From: Rhodamnia argentea
Taxonomy: Eukaryota > Streptophyta > Magnoliopsida > Myrtales > Myrtaceae
NCBI RefSeq assembly: GCF_020921035.1
Contig: NC_063157.1
Span: 5,142,501 to 5,206,500 of the forward strand
Direction: 5' to 3'
DNA: 64,000 nucleotides
Shown here: positions 50,620 to 62,074 of the stretch, piece by piece
Position numbering within the stretch: position 1 is the first letter of the stretch
Layout: each line of letters opens with the position of its first letter
Notes under the pieces: model-generated
Databases searched by the model: none
Seen by the model: the letters and a program-made list of their open reading frames with translations, nothing else
Told to the model about the DNA's origin: nothing
Translations under genes and position numbers: made by a program

Positions 50620-50940
50620 AAATTTACCAAAAAAGTCCTAAATCTATTGTGGTTATATTAATTCAGTCTTTTTTTTTTTTTTTGTCAATTCAATCATAAA
50701 CCTTTTATAATTGTGCCAATTCAATATATATAGCAAATTTTAGTGGTGGCTAACAGGCAAATTTAATATCTTTTTTGAATTTTTTGTTTTTCTTTTTTTT
50801 TTCTTCCCCTTCCTTCTTCTTCCAACGACCGGCCAAAGGGACGGTTGGCAAGATCGGCAGGGAGAGGCCGGCCTTGCCATGGCCGGGCACCTCACCATCG
50901 TTGGGTGAGGTTTGGTCGTCCTCTCCCGGCGACAGTGTGA
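50620..50940. repeat. Composite AT-rich/GC-rich interspersed repeat, copy 3
   Basis: AAAAAAGTCCTAAATC and CAATTCAATCATAAACC phrases are followed by a long pyrimidine tract and a GC-rich block with ggccggccttg-type words. It has the same architecture as the segments near 16970 and 27190. Confidence 0.45.
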
Positions 50941-51258
50941 GCATACCCACTTTTTAAGGAATTAGGCTCCAAAATGTAGAGATACTGTCGAAATATTTCA
51001 ATCTTGTCGCTTAATAAATAGTTCCACGCAAAATTACTAAATTCAATAATTTTATTTCCATCAATGGTAAGGTGATTACATGAAGCCCACCTCTCCAAAT
51101 CGGCTCAGAATTAGGAAACCAATTGCCACCCGACCTAATAAAAGGTGCTGTCGTGCTGAAATTAAATTTGAAACCTGATATTTCCCGAGGTTTAGGAGAA
51201 ATTAATGATCTTACTTATCTAGCCTACTCTCAATTACTTCAATTTTTATATTTTCACT

Positions 51259-51498
51259 GGCTCTATTTGTTTTGTAAAATACGAGTAATTGAGAAAATAT
51301 CTTTCAAAAAATGATCGCTTATGTGGCTTACAAAAATTAATAAATGAAAAATATTTTCATCTTCTAGGCAAATATTTAAACACTAATTATTGTCGGTAAT
51401 AAATTTTTTTTATTGACTAATTATTTTAAACGAAACATGCGATTATTTTTAGGAAAGTATTTTTCAAGTCACTCATTCTTCGCGAAACAAATGAAGCC
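51259..51498. mobile_element. Tourist-like MITE, diverged copy
   Basis: The left end GGCTCTATTTGTTTTG and right end read inward GGCTTCATTTGTTTCGCG match the ends of the element at 726-961, and internal words align along the whole 240 bp (ATATCTTTCAAAAAATGATCGC against CATCTTTCTAAAAATAATCGC in the other copy). The target duplication is no longer clear, so it is older. Confidence 0.65.
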
Positions 51499-53182
51499 TT
51501 AATCTTCTACCTTCTCCATTCCTTTTTAATATGTATGTAGATTTCTTTTGCATTTTTTACAAGTCTTGATATGGTACGTTACACCACAAAATACAATTTA
51601 ATCTTGCATAGAATCGGCAAACTTGAATTCACCTTCGTAATATTTGAAAATACGTGTCATTTTCTACTCTTACACTAGAAATTTTTACCATGGTTACGGT
51701 TATCAATTTCAATGTAATATAAGAATACATACCTTATTCCAAACTGAATTTAATATAGTGGGTACGTTGTGAAATTATGTAGCCATTGTCGATAAGATAT
51801 GGGAATGTCCGTTTATCTAAATTGAACAGTATATTTCGGATATCTAAAATAGTATAAGGTATCCATTCGTGTTAACATTACATGACATGTGAACTTTACA
51901 TAACCACTATACTTAATGTATGCTAATACATTGTTCTTTTAAATTCTTACAAGGTCATAACATGTGAGTAGGCATTGGCCATTGTTGTGAAATTATGTTA
52001 TTATTACATCCAATATATGTGCTTCTGATATAAATAAATTACGTGTCTTCGTGAGTAGCTCTTACTAGAAAGTTTATGGATGAGAACGGTCAATTTATAG
52101 GTTTTCGACAATAAGCATGCGGTTCTGCCGATAGAAAAATCGAGAGATGAGAATGCTAGTATCATAGGTGTGTGGTCTGATACTCAAGCTCTCAAGCTCT
52201 GTAAAGAGGCAGAACAAAATAAGAGAAAGTAGAGTTAACAGAGGTAGGACAAATTAAAAATAATTACAAATTCTCAACCTTTTATTATATTTCGTGGCAA
52301 AGGCACGTGTAGCTATTTATGAAGGCACGTGTAGCTCACAATTCAAACTTCGAAGCTGGAGAGAGAGACAGAGAGAGAGATAAAGATCGGGGAAAAAATA
52401 AAAGAAAAGAAAAACTTTTTAACCACTCTTGTCTTTTTCACCGCACCGTTGACAGCTGGCATTTCACTGTCGGTTAAATGTTAATCAATTATCAAACCCT
52501 TGTTCTTCCTTCCTCAGCTTTTTGCTAATATCTCTTCTGGGTATGCTTTTGCCAAAGTCCAATTTACAAATTGACCCCCTCTACAAAAATGCATTATACT
52601 ACGTCTTAGATAAATAATTTGTTACTATTTACTTTATTCCTCTCTATGGCTTGCCTTGAAAAAATGGGATCCCCTCGTTTTATAAGATCCTATTTACGCT
52701 GTCATTGCAAATTTGTTTCCTATTATCTTAATTTATGGCGAAATAATGACAAGATCAATGAAATTAATTGTAAATTATATTCATGGAAAGAACCTTCCTG
52801 TAGCATTAGCGAAAAATTGAAATAGAGTATGCACCCTTTTGATTTGTCTGGCTGTTGTGACCAAATGATCTCATCGTATAAATCATACAAGTCAAAAGAA
52901 CTCCGGTTTTTGTTTTGAAAAACTTGATGCCAAATGGGCATCAATTTTCTGATCGAAAAAGAAATTGGCATCAATTTTGGCAAGAGAATGAATATATACA
53001 TTTTCAATAAGCGCCCATCGCCCATCTATCAATTCATTGTTTTCGTAATTTATACGGCCTTTATTACGTATTATCATTTTTTTATGCACAAATAAGTTTA
53101 AAGAAAAGGTGTTTCACCACTATCTATTAAGTAGTTCGCAATTAGCAGTGTTAATGAATGTTAATCAAGGGCATATTTGTTT

Positions 53183-53384
53183 TGTTTTTTTTTTTATAAC
53201 CGAGATGTCCGATCCAGCTTGCCCGCACCTCAATTATTCCTTGGAAAAGACTAGCATAGCAACCCACCGTCATAGCCCTTCACTTAAATCATAGGTGCTC
53301 GGTTGATGAATCGAACTTGGAACCGGTGCGCGTAACTACATAATCTTAAGTGTGCCCTAACTAACCGAGCCACACATGGGTGGA
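53183..53384 (-). mobile_element. tRNA-derived SINE with target duplication
   Basis: On the minus strand it begins near a Pol III A-box-like TGGCTCGGTTAG and has a B-box-like GTTCGATTC, then an unrelated body and an A-rich 3' tail (the T run at 53184-53195 on the plus strand). It is flanked by 17-bp direct repeats, CAAGGGCATATTTGTTT (53166-53182) and CAAGGGCCTATTTGTTT (53385-53401), with one mismatch. A long target duplication plus A tail fits LINE-driven insertion. It is about 200 bp. Confidence 0.82.
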
Positions 53385-54506
53385 CAAGGGCCTATTTGTT
53401 TGTACTTAGCAAAAGCAAAAAGTATTATGTTTGCTTTCATACTAATAAACGATATTTGAATCTACATGTCAATTTTTGAATATTATGAAAGTTGAAGAAA
53501 TTTCAAAATTTAAAAACATCAAAATGCGCGCGTGTCAAAATTTTGATTATATTTTAGGTGAAAAGCAAATATCAATTTAGCCCGACTTAAAAAAAAGGGG
53601 GGGGAGGGGGGGGGGGTGCTTTAATGAGTGCAGGAAAAGAGGGTGTGAGAATGTTTGTTTTTCGTTTGGGGTCAGAGGGTGTGAGAATGTTGATTATGTA
53701 GAGAGTGGCGGAAGAAGTACATGATATCTAATTACAATGGTAGCCATTTATACATGAAAACTCAATCACTCCAAGACGGGTTATTAAGGAAATTTGAGAG
53801 GCAAAACCAATTATTCATCATTGAAAACGAAAGCTTTGTGGGGTTGCTTATGTAACTAAATAACCAGAATCGAAAATCATCTTTTACATTCAATGGTTTT
53901 GGTATTTGGATGGTCCAATTCGAATCATTGGGATTTTATTTCAGTTCAGTATCACATCCTTTACGCATTTTGCTACTCGGATCATGCTCCGCACCATTCA
54001 CGATTCTCCTTTTATACATGAACAATGCGTGCCTCGAATGTTAGAAGCAATTGAAAAGAGTAGGGCAACATTGAAAAAATTATAAAGAGAGGGCATCATG
54101 GTCAGATAAATCCTCACTCCTATTGTACATCACCAACGCATTGCCAAAATTAAATTGCTTACCAAAATTAAAAGGCAGAAATTTTTATATCAATTGCCTT
54201 TTATAGGGCCAAATAAGTAAGAGTTGCCAGGCTTGCCAGCAGTCAAGATCAACCTTTCATTAATCAGCATTAAGCCTTTTGATGTCACACTACACATTGT
54301 TCTAATTCAACCCAACCCCCCAAAAAACCAGAGCTTCCACTTCCAGGCTTCCTCTGCACTCTTCTCCTCTTAACTCGAGCGTTTCTCGTCCTACAAAAGA
54401 GCCTCCCTGGAGACGTCTTTCAGCAGAAGCGAAAGACTCGCAAGCAACCTCCATTGGCGAGCAAGGCACAGGAAGACGGAGGGGGAGGAGGAGGAGGAGG
54501 TTGGTC

Positions 54507-57500
54507 ATGTTCGATTCGCTGAGCCTCTCGAGAAAGGGACCTCTGGGCTCAATATGGGTCGCTGCGTATTGCTACAAACGCCTCAAGAAAGCTCAAGTCG
54601 CCGAAACTGACATTCCCATCTCAGTCGGTTCGTATCTCTCTCTCCCATTTTGGGGAAAAATTCGGGCTTGTCGTTTTTCTGGGTTTGGCGAGAAATGGGA
54701 GTTCAATGGCCTTTCGACATAAAAGGAATGAACTTTTTTAACCGCCATGACTGTTGGTTTTCTTTTGTTTTCTGGGCGGTTTACGAATTGTGAGAGGAAA
54801 CCGTCGGCGAGGGTGCTCGTGTGAGTGTTTAATCTGTTGAGCTTGCGCGTGAACGGCGACATTAACGTAGTCCCTTCCGGTGATTCACGTCAATCAATGG
54901 CTCATGAGTTTTTTATACAGTTTTGCTTTTGCTAATTGTCACATTTATCTTTGCCTTACGTTCATTTCTCCGACCTTGTTCGTGAGTTTTCGGTTCGCTC
55001 TGTCATTCAGCGAGTCTTTCTTCCATGGTCTGCTTCGAGTGGCATGTCAAATCAGTCATCAGTGCTTTTACTTCTGTATTGGATAAGTGGTGATGTATTG
55101 GTATTTTTTGTTGTGGATAGAAAAGGCAAGAGGGTAGAGTAAAATATACGTGTTAGATAAAATGTTCTTGTGGTCGTCAGAGTCAGCTAAAATGGATGGA
55201 GTCTGGCTTGTAGCATCATGACCCGAAGAGTGTGACTTTGTCTTTGCCTACTCACAGTATATAGCTGATTTTGTTTGTCTTACATTTATCTGTTCCTTCT
55301 TGTTTTCTCCTTTTGCAGATAAGATTTTGCAGGATGAATTACATGTTGTCACGTATAGAGTGTTAGGCTACTTTCTCCTTGGGGTTGTGAGAATATACTC
55401 GAAGAAGGTGGAGTATTTGTTTGACGACTGTCATAAGGTGCTTATCAAAGTGAAGGAGTTTGTGGTAAGTGAGATTAAAAAACATGACTCGTGTGCTGAT
55501 ATACTGGGTGCTCCTCGAAGCTCAATCAGCCTCCCAAAGAGATTTGAACTCGATGCTTTTGATCTGGAGATTGTTGACGATGTTAGTGGGTAAGCAAGTT
55601 TGTTGTATTGACTTCTTGCAATCAAGCCTTTCTCTTATCTGATAACTCATTGCATAATACTTTTTGTTGTACTTGACAGAGGTAATCTGATGTTGCCGGA
55701 AGAGATCACCCTTCGAGGTTACCACATTATTCTTGACGATTTTGTGATTCATTTAGTCTATTCTCACTCATATATGTTGTTGTTTTGCAGATGATACGTG
55801 GAGAAACAAGGAAATAGCCCTGTCCTCTATAAAGAAGGTACAAGTGCTATAGCTGATGTCACAAACTCCGTGGTTCATTTTGGCGGATAACAGTAGCTTC
55901 TGTAAAAACCTATCGAAAAACAGAACTTCTATAGAAGTAGTAGGCAGCTACTTTGGCGTCATTAAATGATACTAACCGTTTTCTTCAGCTAATCTAGATA
56001 TGTTGTATTCAATTTTTGACTGGCTAATTGGGAATTTGGGTTTGCTGAGTTGGTGCTAATTGCTGATTCAATGCTGCAGCATCGTTGGGAAGAAGGAACA
56101 CTTAATCGTGACCCTTCCTCCTCTGACAACACCACAGTGAAAGAGTATGCTCAAAATCTCAGTCTTTCTTAAAGAGTTTCCCAATATTGTCTAAGCATGT
56201 TAAAATTCTCATCTTTGTTGTGTTCCAGTGATCTTCCATCTCATTCTCGTGCGATGGTCACTGATCATGGAATGGGTGCATCAGAAAATCAGTATTTCAC
56301 CAGTGTGGAGAGGCTTCTAGATGATAGATTTCAAGAAGAATGTTCATATTCTTTCACTTTTCTCGGTGTTGGAGGAAATTCTTTAGACCCTGACTGGTGG
56401 TTTGGTGGAGACAATCACGCTGATGAGCAGCAGATGAGTCATAAGGAGGTATCACCAGCCAGTGGTGAGAAGATTCAGGATGAGATATATCTTCAGAAAC
56501 TAAACAAGAATTCTGTGACAGATGGGACTGGCATGGAACCTTCAGCACTAATTGACGCATTTGTGGAGGAGCATTTTTCCCATCCACAGACACTCAAGCT
56601 ACCTGAACTACTGTTAACTGAAACCGGAGAGCATGAGGTTCTCAAAACACCAGAAAAGCAAGATGTTCAAGGTGCGATTGGTTCATATTACTGTTTGCAT
56701 TAACTTAGTCACTTGTAAAACAGTTGGTAAATTTCTATGTTTGCTTTGTCTTTTGGCTGGCGCTATTGCTTGATTAAGGAAGGCTCTTACTACCATCCTG
56801 ATATTACATAACCAAAACCTCGCCTCAACCAATTAACATTTTTGTTCTTTTTCTTTCCAGCTGTATGTGCTCCTACACCTGATTTCATGCTTATTCCGAC
56901 ACCTGCCCCCATGGAGCGTCCGCGGAGAAAGAGGAAAAGGAAGTGCCTATATGATGATCTAATTCAACTGCCTAATGCGTAAGTGACAATCTTTTCATAA
57001 TTAATGAGTATCGAAAATGAGTACCTGATACTAGGTTAGAACTGCCTTGAAGCTATTATCCGTATACCTGTATGATAAAACAGCCACTTTGACAGTATGG
57101 GGACCCATGAAAGTCGGTCATTTTTTTTTTTAAATGGTTCTGTGACATTGTTTACATGGAATACAAAATGTTAATTTGCTGAGTGGCTTCCTATGCAAGA
57201 GAAGTGTTCGGCTGCTGTAGAAGTGTAAAAGTTGAGGTCCTTATGACATCACATGAGTATTATCTACACCAAAGAAATCAAGTTGAATGACGAATGTTAT
57301 TTGCTAGTCCAAAAAGGTTGGGAATATCACACAAGCTGAGAACATCGTGAAGAAAATGTATTTATACATCAAGAACAGGGTGCACAGTAGTATTAACATC
57401 CAACACCCGATTACTCTCCCCAACCAGCCTTTTACCTTGGTTTATCAACTATTTCCCGTTTTATATTTATTCTGCTAATTATCAATTTGTGGTCTCTTCA

Positions 57501-59396
57501 AGAACCATTTCTCGAATATTTGGCATTTGCACATTAGTCAGCTCAATTTACAGTGGGAGTGCTTTGTAGAATGAAACAAATAAAATCGAAATTGATGCGT
57601 CACCAAAGATTATTATTAGGTGGATGGAACCTGAGAAGTGGTTAGGAATTCAAAAAATTTCTTGCAACACTGGATGTTCTGTACTTTTACAGGGACATCA
57701 GGAAAAACATTTGTGACGCAAGTGACTTGGTGTGCAAACGAAGCAAGGCTCCTCATAATGCTTATGCTGTGTGGAAAGCCACTAGATTGGCCAATGCGAG
57801 TGTTAGGTTCTTGGAGCCCCTCCTTCCTTGTGAGTATGGTGTTACACGTCTTCTTGCTTCTGACTTGCCTGCGAGACTAATCAGCCAAGTTTCAGCAGGT
57901 ACTTCACCAGACCTCAGAAATCTCTTTCTGAGGAAAGATATCGACTCCTCGGTACCTGAGGAAGCTGCTCGACTTTGTGAAAAGGTTGATGGACCAGAGA
58001 TTTTGGTACCTCAGGAAACCGCAGGAGTTTGTGAAAAGGGCTATTTAGTAGAAGTTCGTACTGATGACACGGTTGAGTTGGGAATAGCCCCAGAAACTCC
58101 AGTCAAATGCTCATCATCAAGGAGACCCTTTGAAAGCCCAAATGGTAGTACCCCAGATGGAACGAAGCCCGAAAAATCCAATGAAATTGCAAGTTTGGGT
58201 CAAGACCTGCCCATGGTTGAGGATCAAGATTTTGATTTTAGTCTGATGAATGAGGTAAGTCACTATTCAATTTCACCTCAAGGAAGCAGACTTCTCTTAA
58301 AGATATAGAATGATTCAGTTTTCTTGCTTTTTGGGCAATTGGTGCTTGTATGTATATGAAGGTCTTTGCCAATGGGAGACATGGAACTTATTTGTCCCCC
58401 CATATGAAATCTCGAATCAACATGTGGCCTTTGGTTGCTAGGATGCACTTATCAGAGTATTATTTGCTACATTAATGCTTATCTGCATGTATTGAGCAAT
58501 ACTGACGCAGCCAATGACATTATTTGTTTTTGCCAGGAGATGAGCTCATCTGCAGGACATAACCACGACGAATGTGAGAGTTAATATCAGGATCTTTCTT
58601 GGTTTCTCTCTCTTGAATAATGATGTGTTGTTTGCATTGTATTCTTATGTGGCTCATATCTTGATTGTCAGGTGGATGGACGGGGAGAACAAGGCAAGAT
58701 CATTTAACTTGGTTGAATCCGTTTATGTAGATGTCAACTCGAAATTCAATTGAATTTGTGACTATTTAAGGCTTCGTCGCGATAAAAATCACAGTTTTTT
58801 GTCACAGAATTGTGGCAGGACACTTGCAAAGGATGTCCTGTAAACAAATAAAAAGGGGGGAGAAAGATGTACTTTGCTTGTCGCAAGTTTCAGAGGGGAA
58901 AACGGAAAAGGAAAGCGCAAGGCTCTTCTATGAAATACTGGTAATGCATAGCTCTTGATTTTCATGGGTATGCATTCATGTGAGCGCATCAACAAGCACT
59001 AGAGCATGTCATTTTTTGTTTTCTCTGTTTGCTGACTGTCATTTTTTGTTATGTACTTCGATATTATAAATATACAATTGCGTTGAGTGAAGGACGCCAA
59101 TATGGTTAATAATTAATCAGGGGTTGCCTTTTCCCACTCCTCCATCACTGATGTTATATGGTGACAATCAGAAAAGACTGAAGCCTAGCTTTATTCTCTT
59201 TGTCCTTGAAGCATAAATTATCTGGGCATGGCATGAGTATGGCTGAATCTTCGTTTGACATTCACGATTGTAAACATTTCCACAGGTGCTGAAAAGCGAG
59301 GGATACATCGAAGTAGAGCAAAGGAAGGCTTATGGCGACATTCTTATGAGGTGGCTTCCCAGATGGGAACAAGACTTTGGAGCTGATGGCCCATAA
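54507..59396 (+). CDS. SYN2: RAD21/SCC1 cohesin kleisin (SYN2-like), complete, 12 exons, 657 residues
   Basis: The kleisin closes the cohesin ring between SMC1 and SMC3, holding sister chromatids together. The exons are 54507-54627, 55319-55589, 55680-55717, 55791-55837, 56080-56144, 56229-56671, 56861-56978, 57693-58254, 58537-58579, 58672-58693, 58808-58940 and 59286-59396; they sum to 1974 bases. Residues 1 to about 90 are the SMC3-binding N-terminal domain (SRKGPLGSIWVAAYCYKRLK, TYRVLGYFLLGVVRIYSKKV, LPKRFELDAFDLE). A basic nuclear signal RPRRKRKRK lies near residue 350. APETPVKCSS lies in the variable middle, as in Arabidopsis SYN2 (At5g40840). The C-terminal SMC1-binding winged helix ends with KTEKESARLFYEIL and VLKSEGYIEVEQRKAYGDIL. 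The intron after 58693 has a GC donor (AAG|GCAAG). SYN4 or another somatic RAD21 is less likely. The protein is shorter than Arabidopsis SYN2 (about 810). Confidence 0.92.
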
Positions 59397-60951
59397 GTAA
59401 AGATTGGAGGGTACCTTAAGAAACAAATTTCTGGGCGGGATAGGATTACTGCACATAAAAATTCGAGCTTTTTTCGCTGTGTACAGTCGGATTGCAGGTT
59501 AGGTTCAGGATTTTAGTTCCCTTGCAGTGAATCTGTACATAAAAGTTGGACCTCGTTACAGGTACATGACCTTTTGAGTTGGTTTTGCCCGAGTAGCTCC
59601 GGGTTCTCTTATTACAAAGTCAGAAGTTCCAAGAAGCGCATCGCCCAGGCCATCTTCGTGTCGCGCCTGCATTGCAGTGGACATTCTGTTCATACTTTGA
59701 TTGTTCAATCAAAAGCCATTAATGTGTCATTTGGCATAGTTGCATTGTTACAGGACTTGGCGGGGCCTATGAATGAGGAGACCCTCGTCTCATGAAGAGT
59801 TTCTGCCGCTCTTTTTGGTCCGTCATCTCATGATCACCACCATGGATTGTCTCGTTTTGCTGTTCTAACTGTCATTCTTAAAGTCTCTCTGAATAAGTAC
59901 TTCTGCCCAAATCATGATGATGTGAAGAAACAGCAGTTTCCCATCATTATCGCAGAAAGTCAGGCCAATTAGCAAAGATTATACAACCTGTATTAAAAAT
60001 TTCAGAGAGGTACGTAAACTTTTAATCATAGTTTTAAATTCAACGCGAATTTCCAAACGCCCTAAAAGCTACACACCCTCTTACCAATGGTGCAAATTTT
60101 TAGCATATGCTAATATCGCATCTATTTTCGCCATTTATATCTTTCATCCGTCTCGCGATGCTGTTATTGTTGTTGTGTTGATGTGCACATCAGCAATTCT
60201 ACCCTTAAGGTCGTAATTTCTTCCTCGCGAAACTATTTACAAATTAGGGCTACAGAAGACTAGATGAGGGTATTGAAGGGTTGGGGCCTACAGCGAATCA
60301 GTGTCGGGGCTGTTGCGAGCTAAAGTTACCCGCCGTAGCGGACCACGATAAAATTAAGGCTGACAATTCATGTTCACGTGTCATGTTCAAACATTATAAT
60401 TATGTCTAGTTATATCATTAAAAAAATATTATGTATGCCGGATTCATGTCCATTCATGTCTAACAAGTAGAAAAATGACGACGATGGTAATACCGAACAT
60501 TACCGAATACTAAACTAATAATTATCGTAAAAGAGTAGTTGTATATTGCTTATGTGATTGAAAGTTGGTGTTGAATTTGCAATGATTGTTTGTTCCATTA
60601 ATTCCTAAAAAGTTGTGTAATTTTTTTTTTCCATTAATTGGCCGAAAAGTTATGATGTAAAACGAACTTAAATGGAAAATTTCATAAATTTCTGGAGAGA
60701 GCATTCTCCCTGAACCGAATACTTCGAAGCCCAAGAGAAAACCTAAGCCCGTTTATCCCTCTCTCTCTCTCTCTCCCTCCGCGCTCGACTGGTTTCGGCG
60801 GTGACGTCGCGCCATCGAAGCGAGCTCGAAGTCGAGACATTTCACGCATCCACTGCAACTGCACCAAATCGAGCCTCATTCGCCGAAACCCTAACTCCCT
60901 TCGCCGTGCTCGGAAGCCTTTCTCCTTTTGTAGCCGTGAAGCTTCGGAGGC
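59397..60951. other. Spacer between cohesin and L13 genes
   Basis: The first 200-400 bases are probably cohesin 3' untranslated region. The middle is AT-rich. The last 250 bases form the L13 promoter/leader with a (CT)n tract at about 60757-60777. No gene is supported. Confidence 0.6.
60757..60777. repeat. (CT)n tract in the L13 promoter/leader
   Basis: A run of CT units lies about 180 bases before the L13 ATG. Such tracts are common in leaders and promoters of plant ribosomal protein genes. Confidence 0.7.
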
Positions 60952-62038
60952 ATGGCAACTCAAGCTGCTGCTGCTGCTACTTTTAATGGCAATATGAAGG
61001 TGAGCTAAGCTTCTAGCTTACTTCATTATTTCTGGACTCGTGGAGATGTGTTGCCCATAGGGTATGGAGCTAAGTGTATTTGTTCAGCTCGATGATGCAG
61101 TCTGAGATCATTCAGAGGAAGTGCGTACCCTCCCCCCCCCGCCTCCCCCCCAAGTGTTTGTGATATTGACTAAGTTTGGTGATTTGGTCGTGCATTGGTC
61201 CTGTTTTGAAGCTCGTTAATACCGTTTACTTGCTTACCGTGACACTGTATTCTCTTCAAATTCTAGCATCCTCCTCAAATTCACAGGGTCTGATCGTTGA
61301 TGCTTGGTGCGTATTGTGCTGTGTGTTTATCCGGGCCGTGTGATTATTCTGCGATTTGATTAGAATGGGTGCACATTTTAGCAGCGTGTGGTATTCGAAT
61401 TTGAGTGTACATTCATTTCGTTGAGACCGGGATATCAACATCATCAATCAGAAAGAAACTTTGCTTGCCTCTTTGTTCTTAACATGATAGCTGAGTCGAC
61501 AGATGAAATTTTTTCATGTTCTTGCAGAAAGCACTTGCTGGCTTGAGGCGTATCAATCTGGAAGGACTGCGGTGGAGAGTGTTTGATGCGAAAGGCCAGG
61601 TTGGAGGATCTCTATTGTGCTGTCTTTCTGTGATTTTGTACAGCCTCAGATTTTCCATGAGCTTGTGTCTGTTTAGGTTTGGATTTTTCCATATCTCATG
61701 TGGCCGAGCTTTGTGTATGCCAATTGTCCTGCACACTAGGACTGTTGTTCCGGGAAAAACTTTTGTGCTGAATATTCATTCCATTTTGATTGCACTACCT
61801 TTAATAACATGGTTAAGTTTTGCATTTGTATCACACCAAAATCCTTCCTAATAGGTTCTTGGGAGATTAGCTTCTCAAATAGCAACTGTGGTCCAAGGCA
61901 AGGATAAGCCCACATACACTCCCTATCGGGAAGATGGGGATATGTGCATTGTGCTTAATGCAAAGGATATTTGTGTCACAGGGAGAAAGATGACAGATAA
62001 AGTTTACTACAAGCATACTGGGCAAGTCTCTCTTGCTC

Positions 62039-62074
<36 letters not shown>

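Larger units (their letters stand above)
48940..54506. other. Long AT-rich spacer between the mTERF and cohesin genes
   Basis: The first 300-700 bases are the mTERF 3' untranslated region. After that it is AT-rich with a 31-bp tandem duplication near 50340-50401, a composite repeat at 50620-50940, a Tourist-like element at 51259-51498, a (GA)-rich stretch near 52360-52380, a SINE at 53183-53384 and a G run near 53597-53616. No coding gene or tRNA is supported. The last 200 bases are the GA-rich cohesin leader. Confidence 0.6.
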
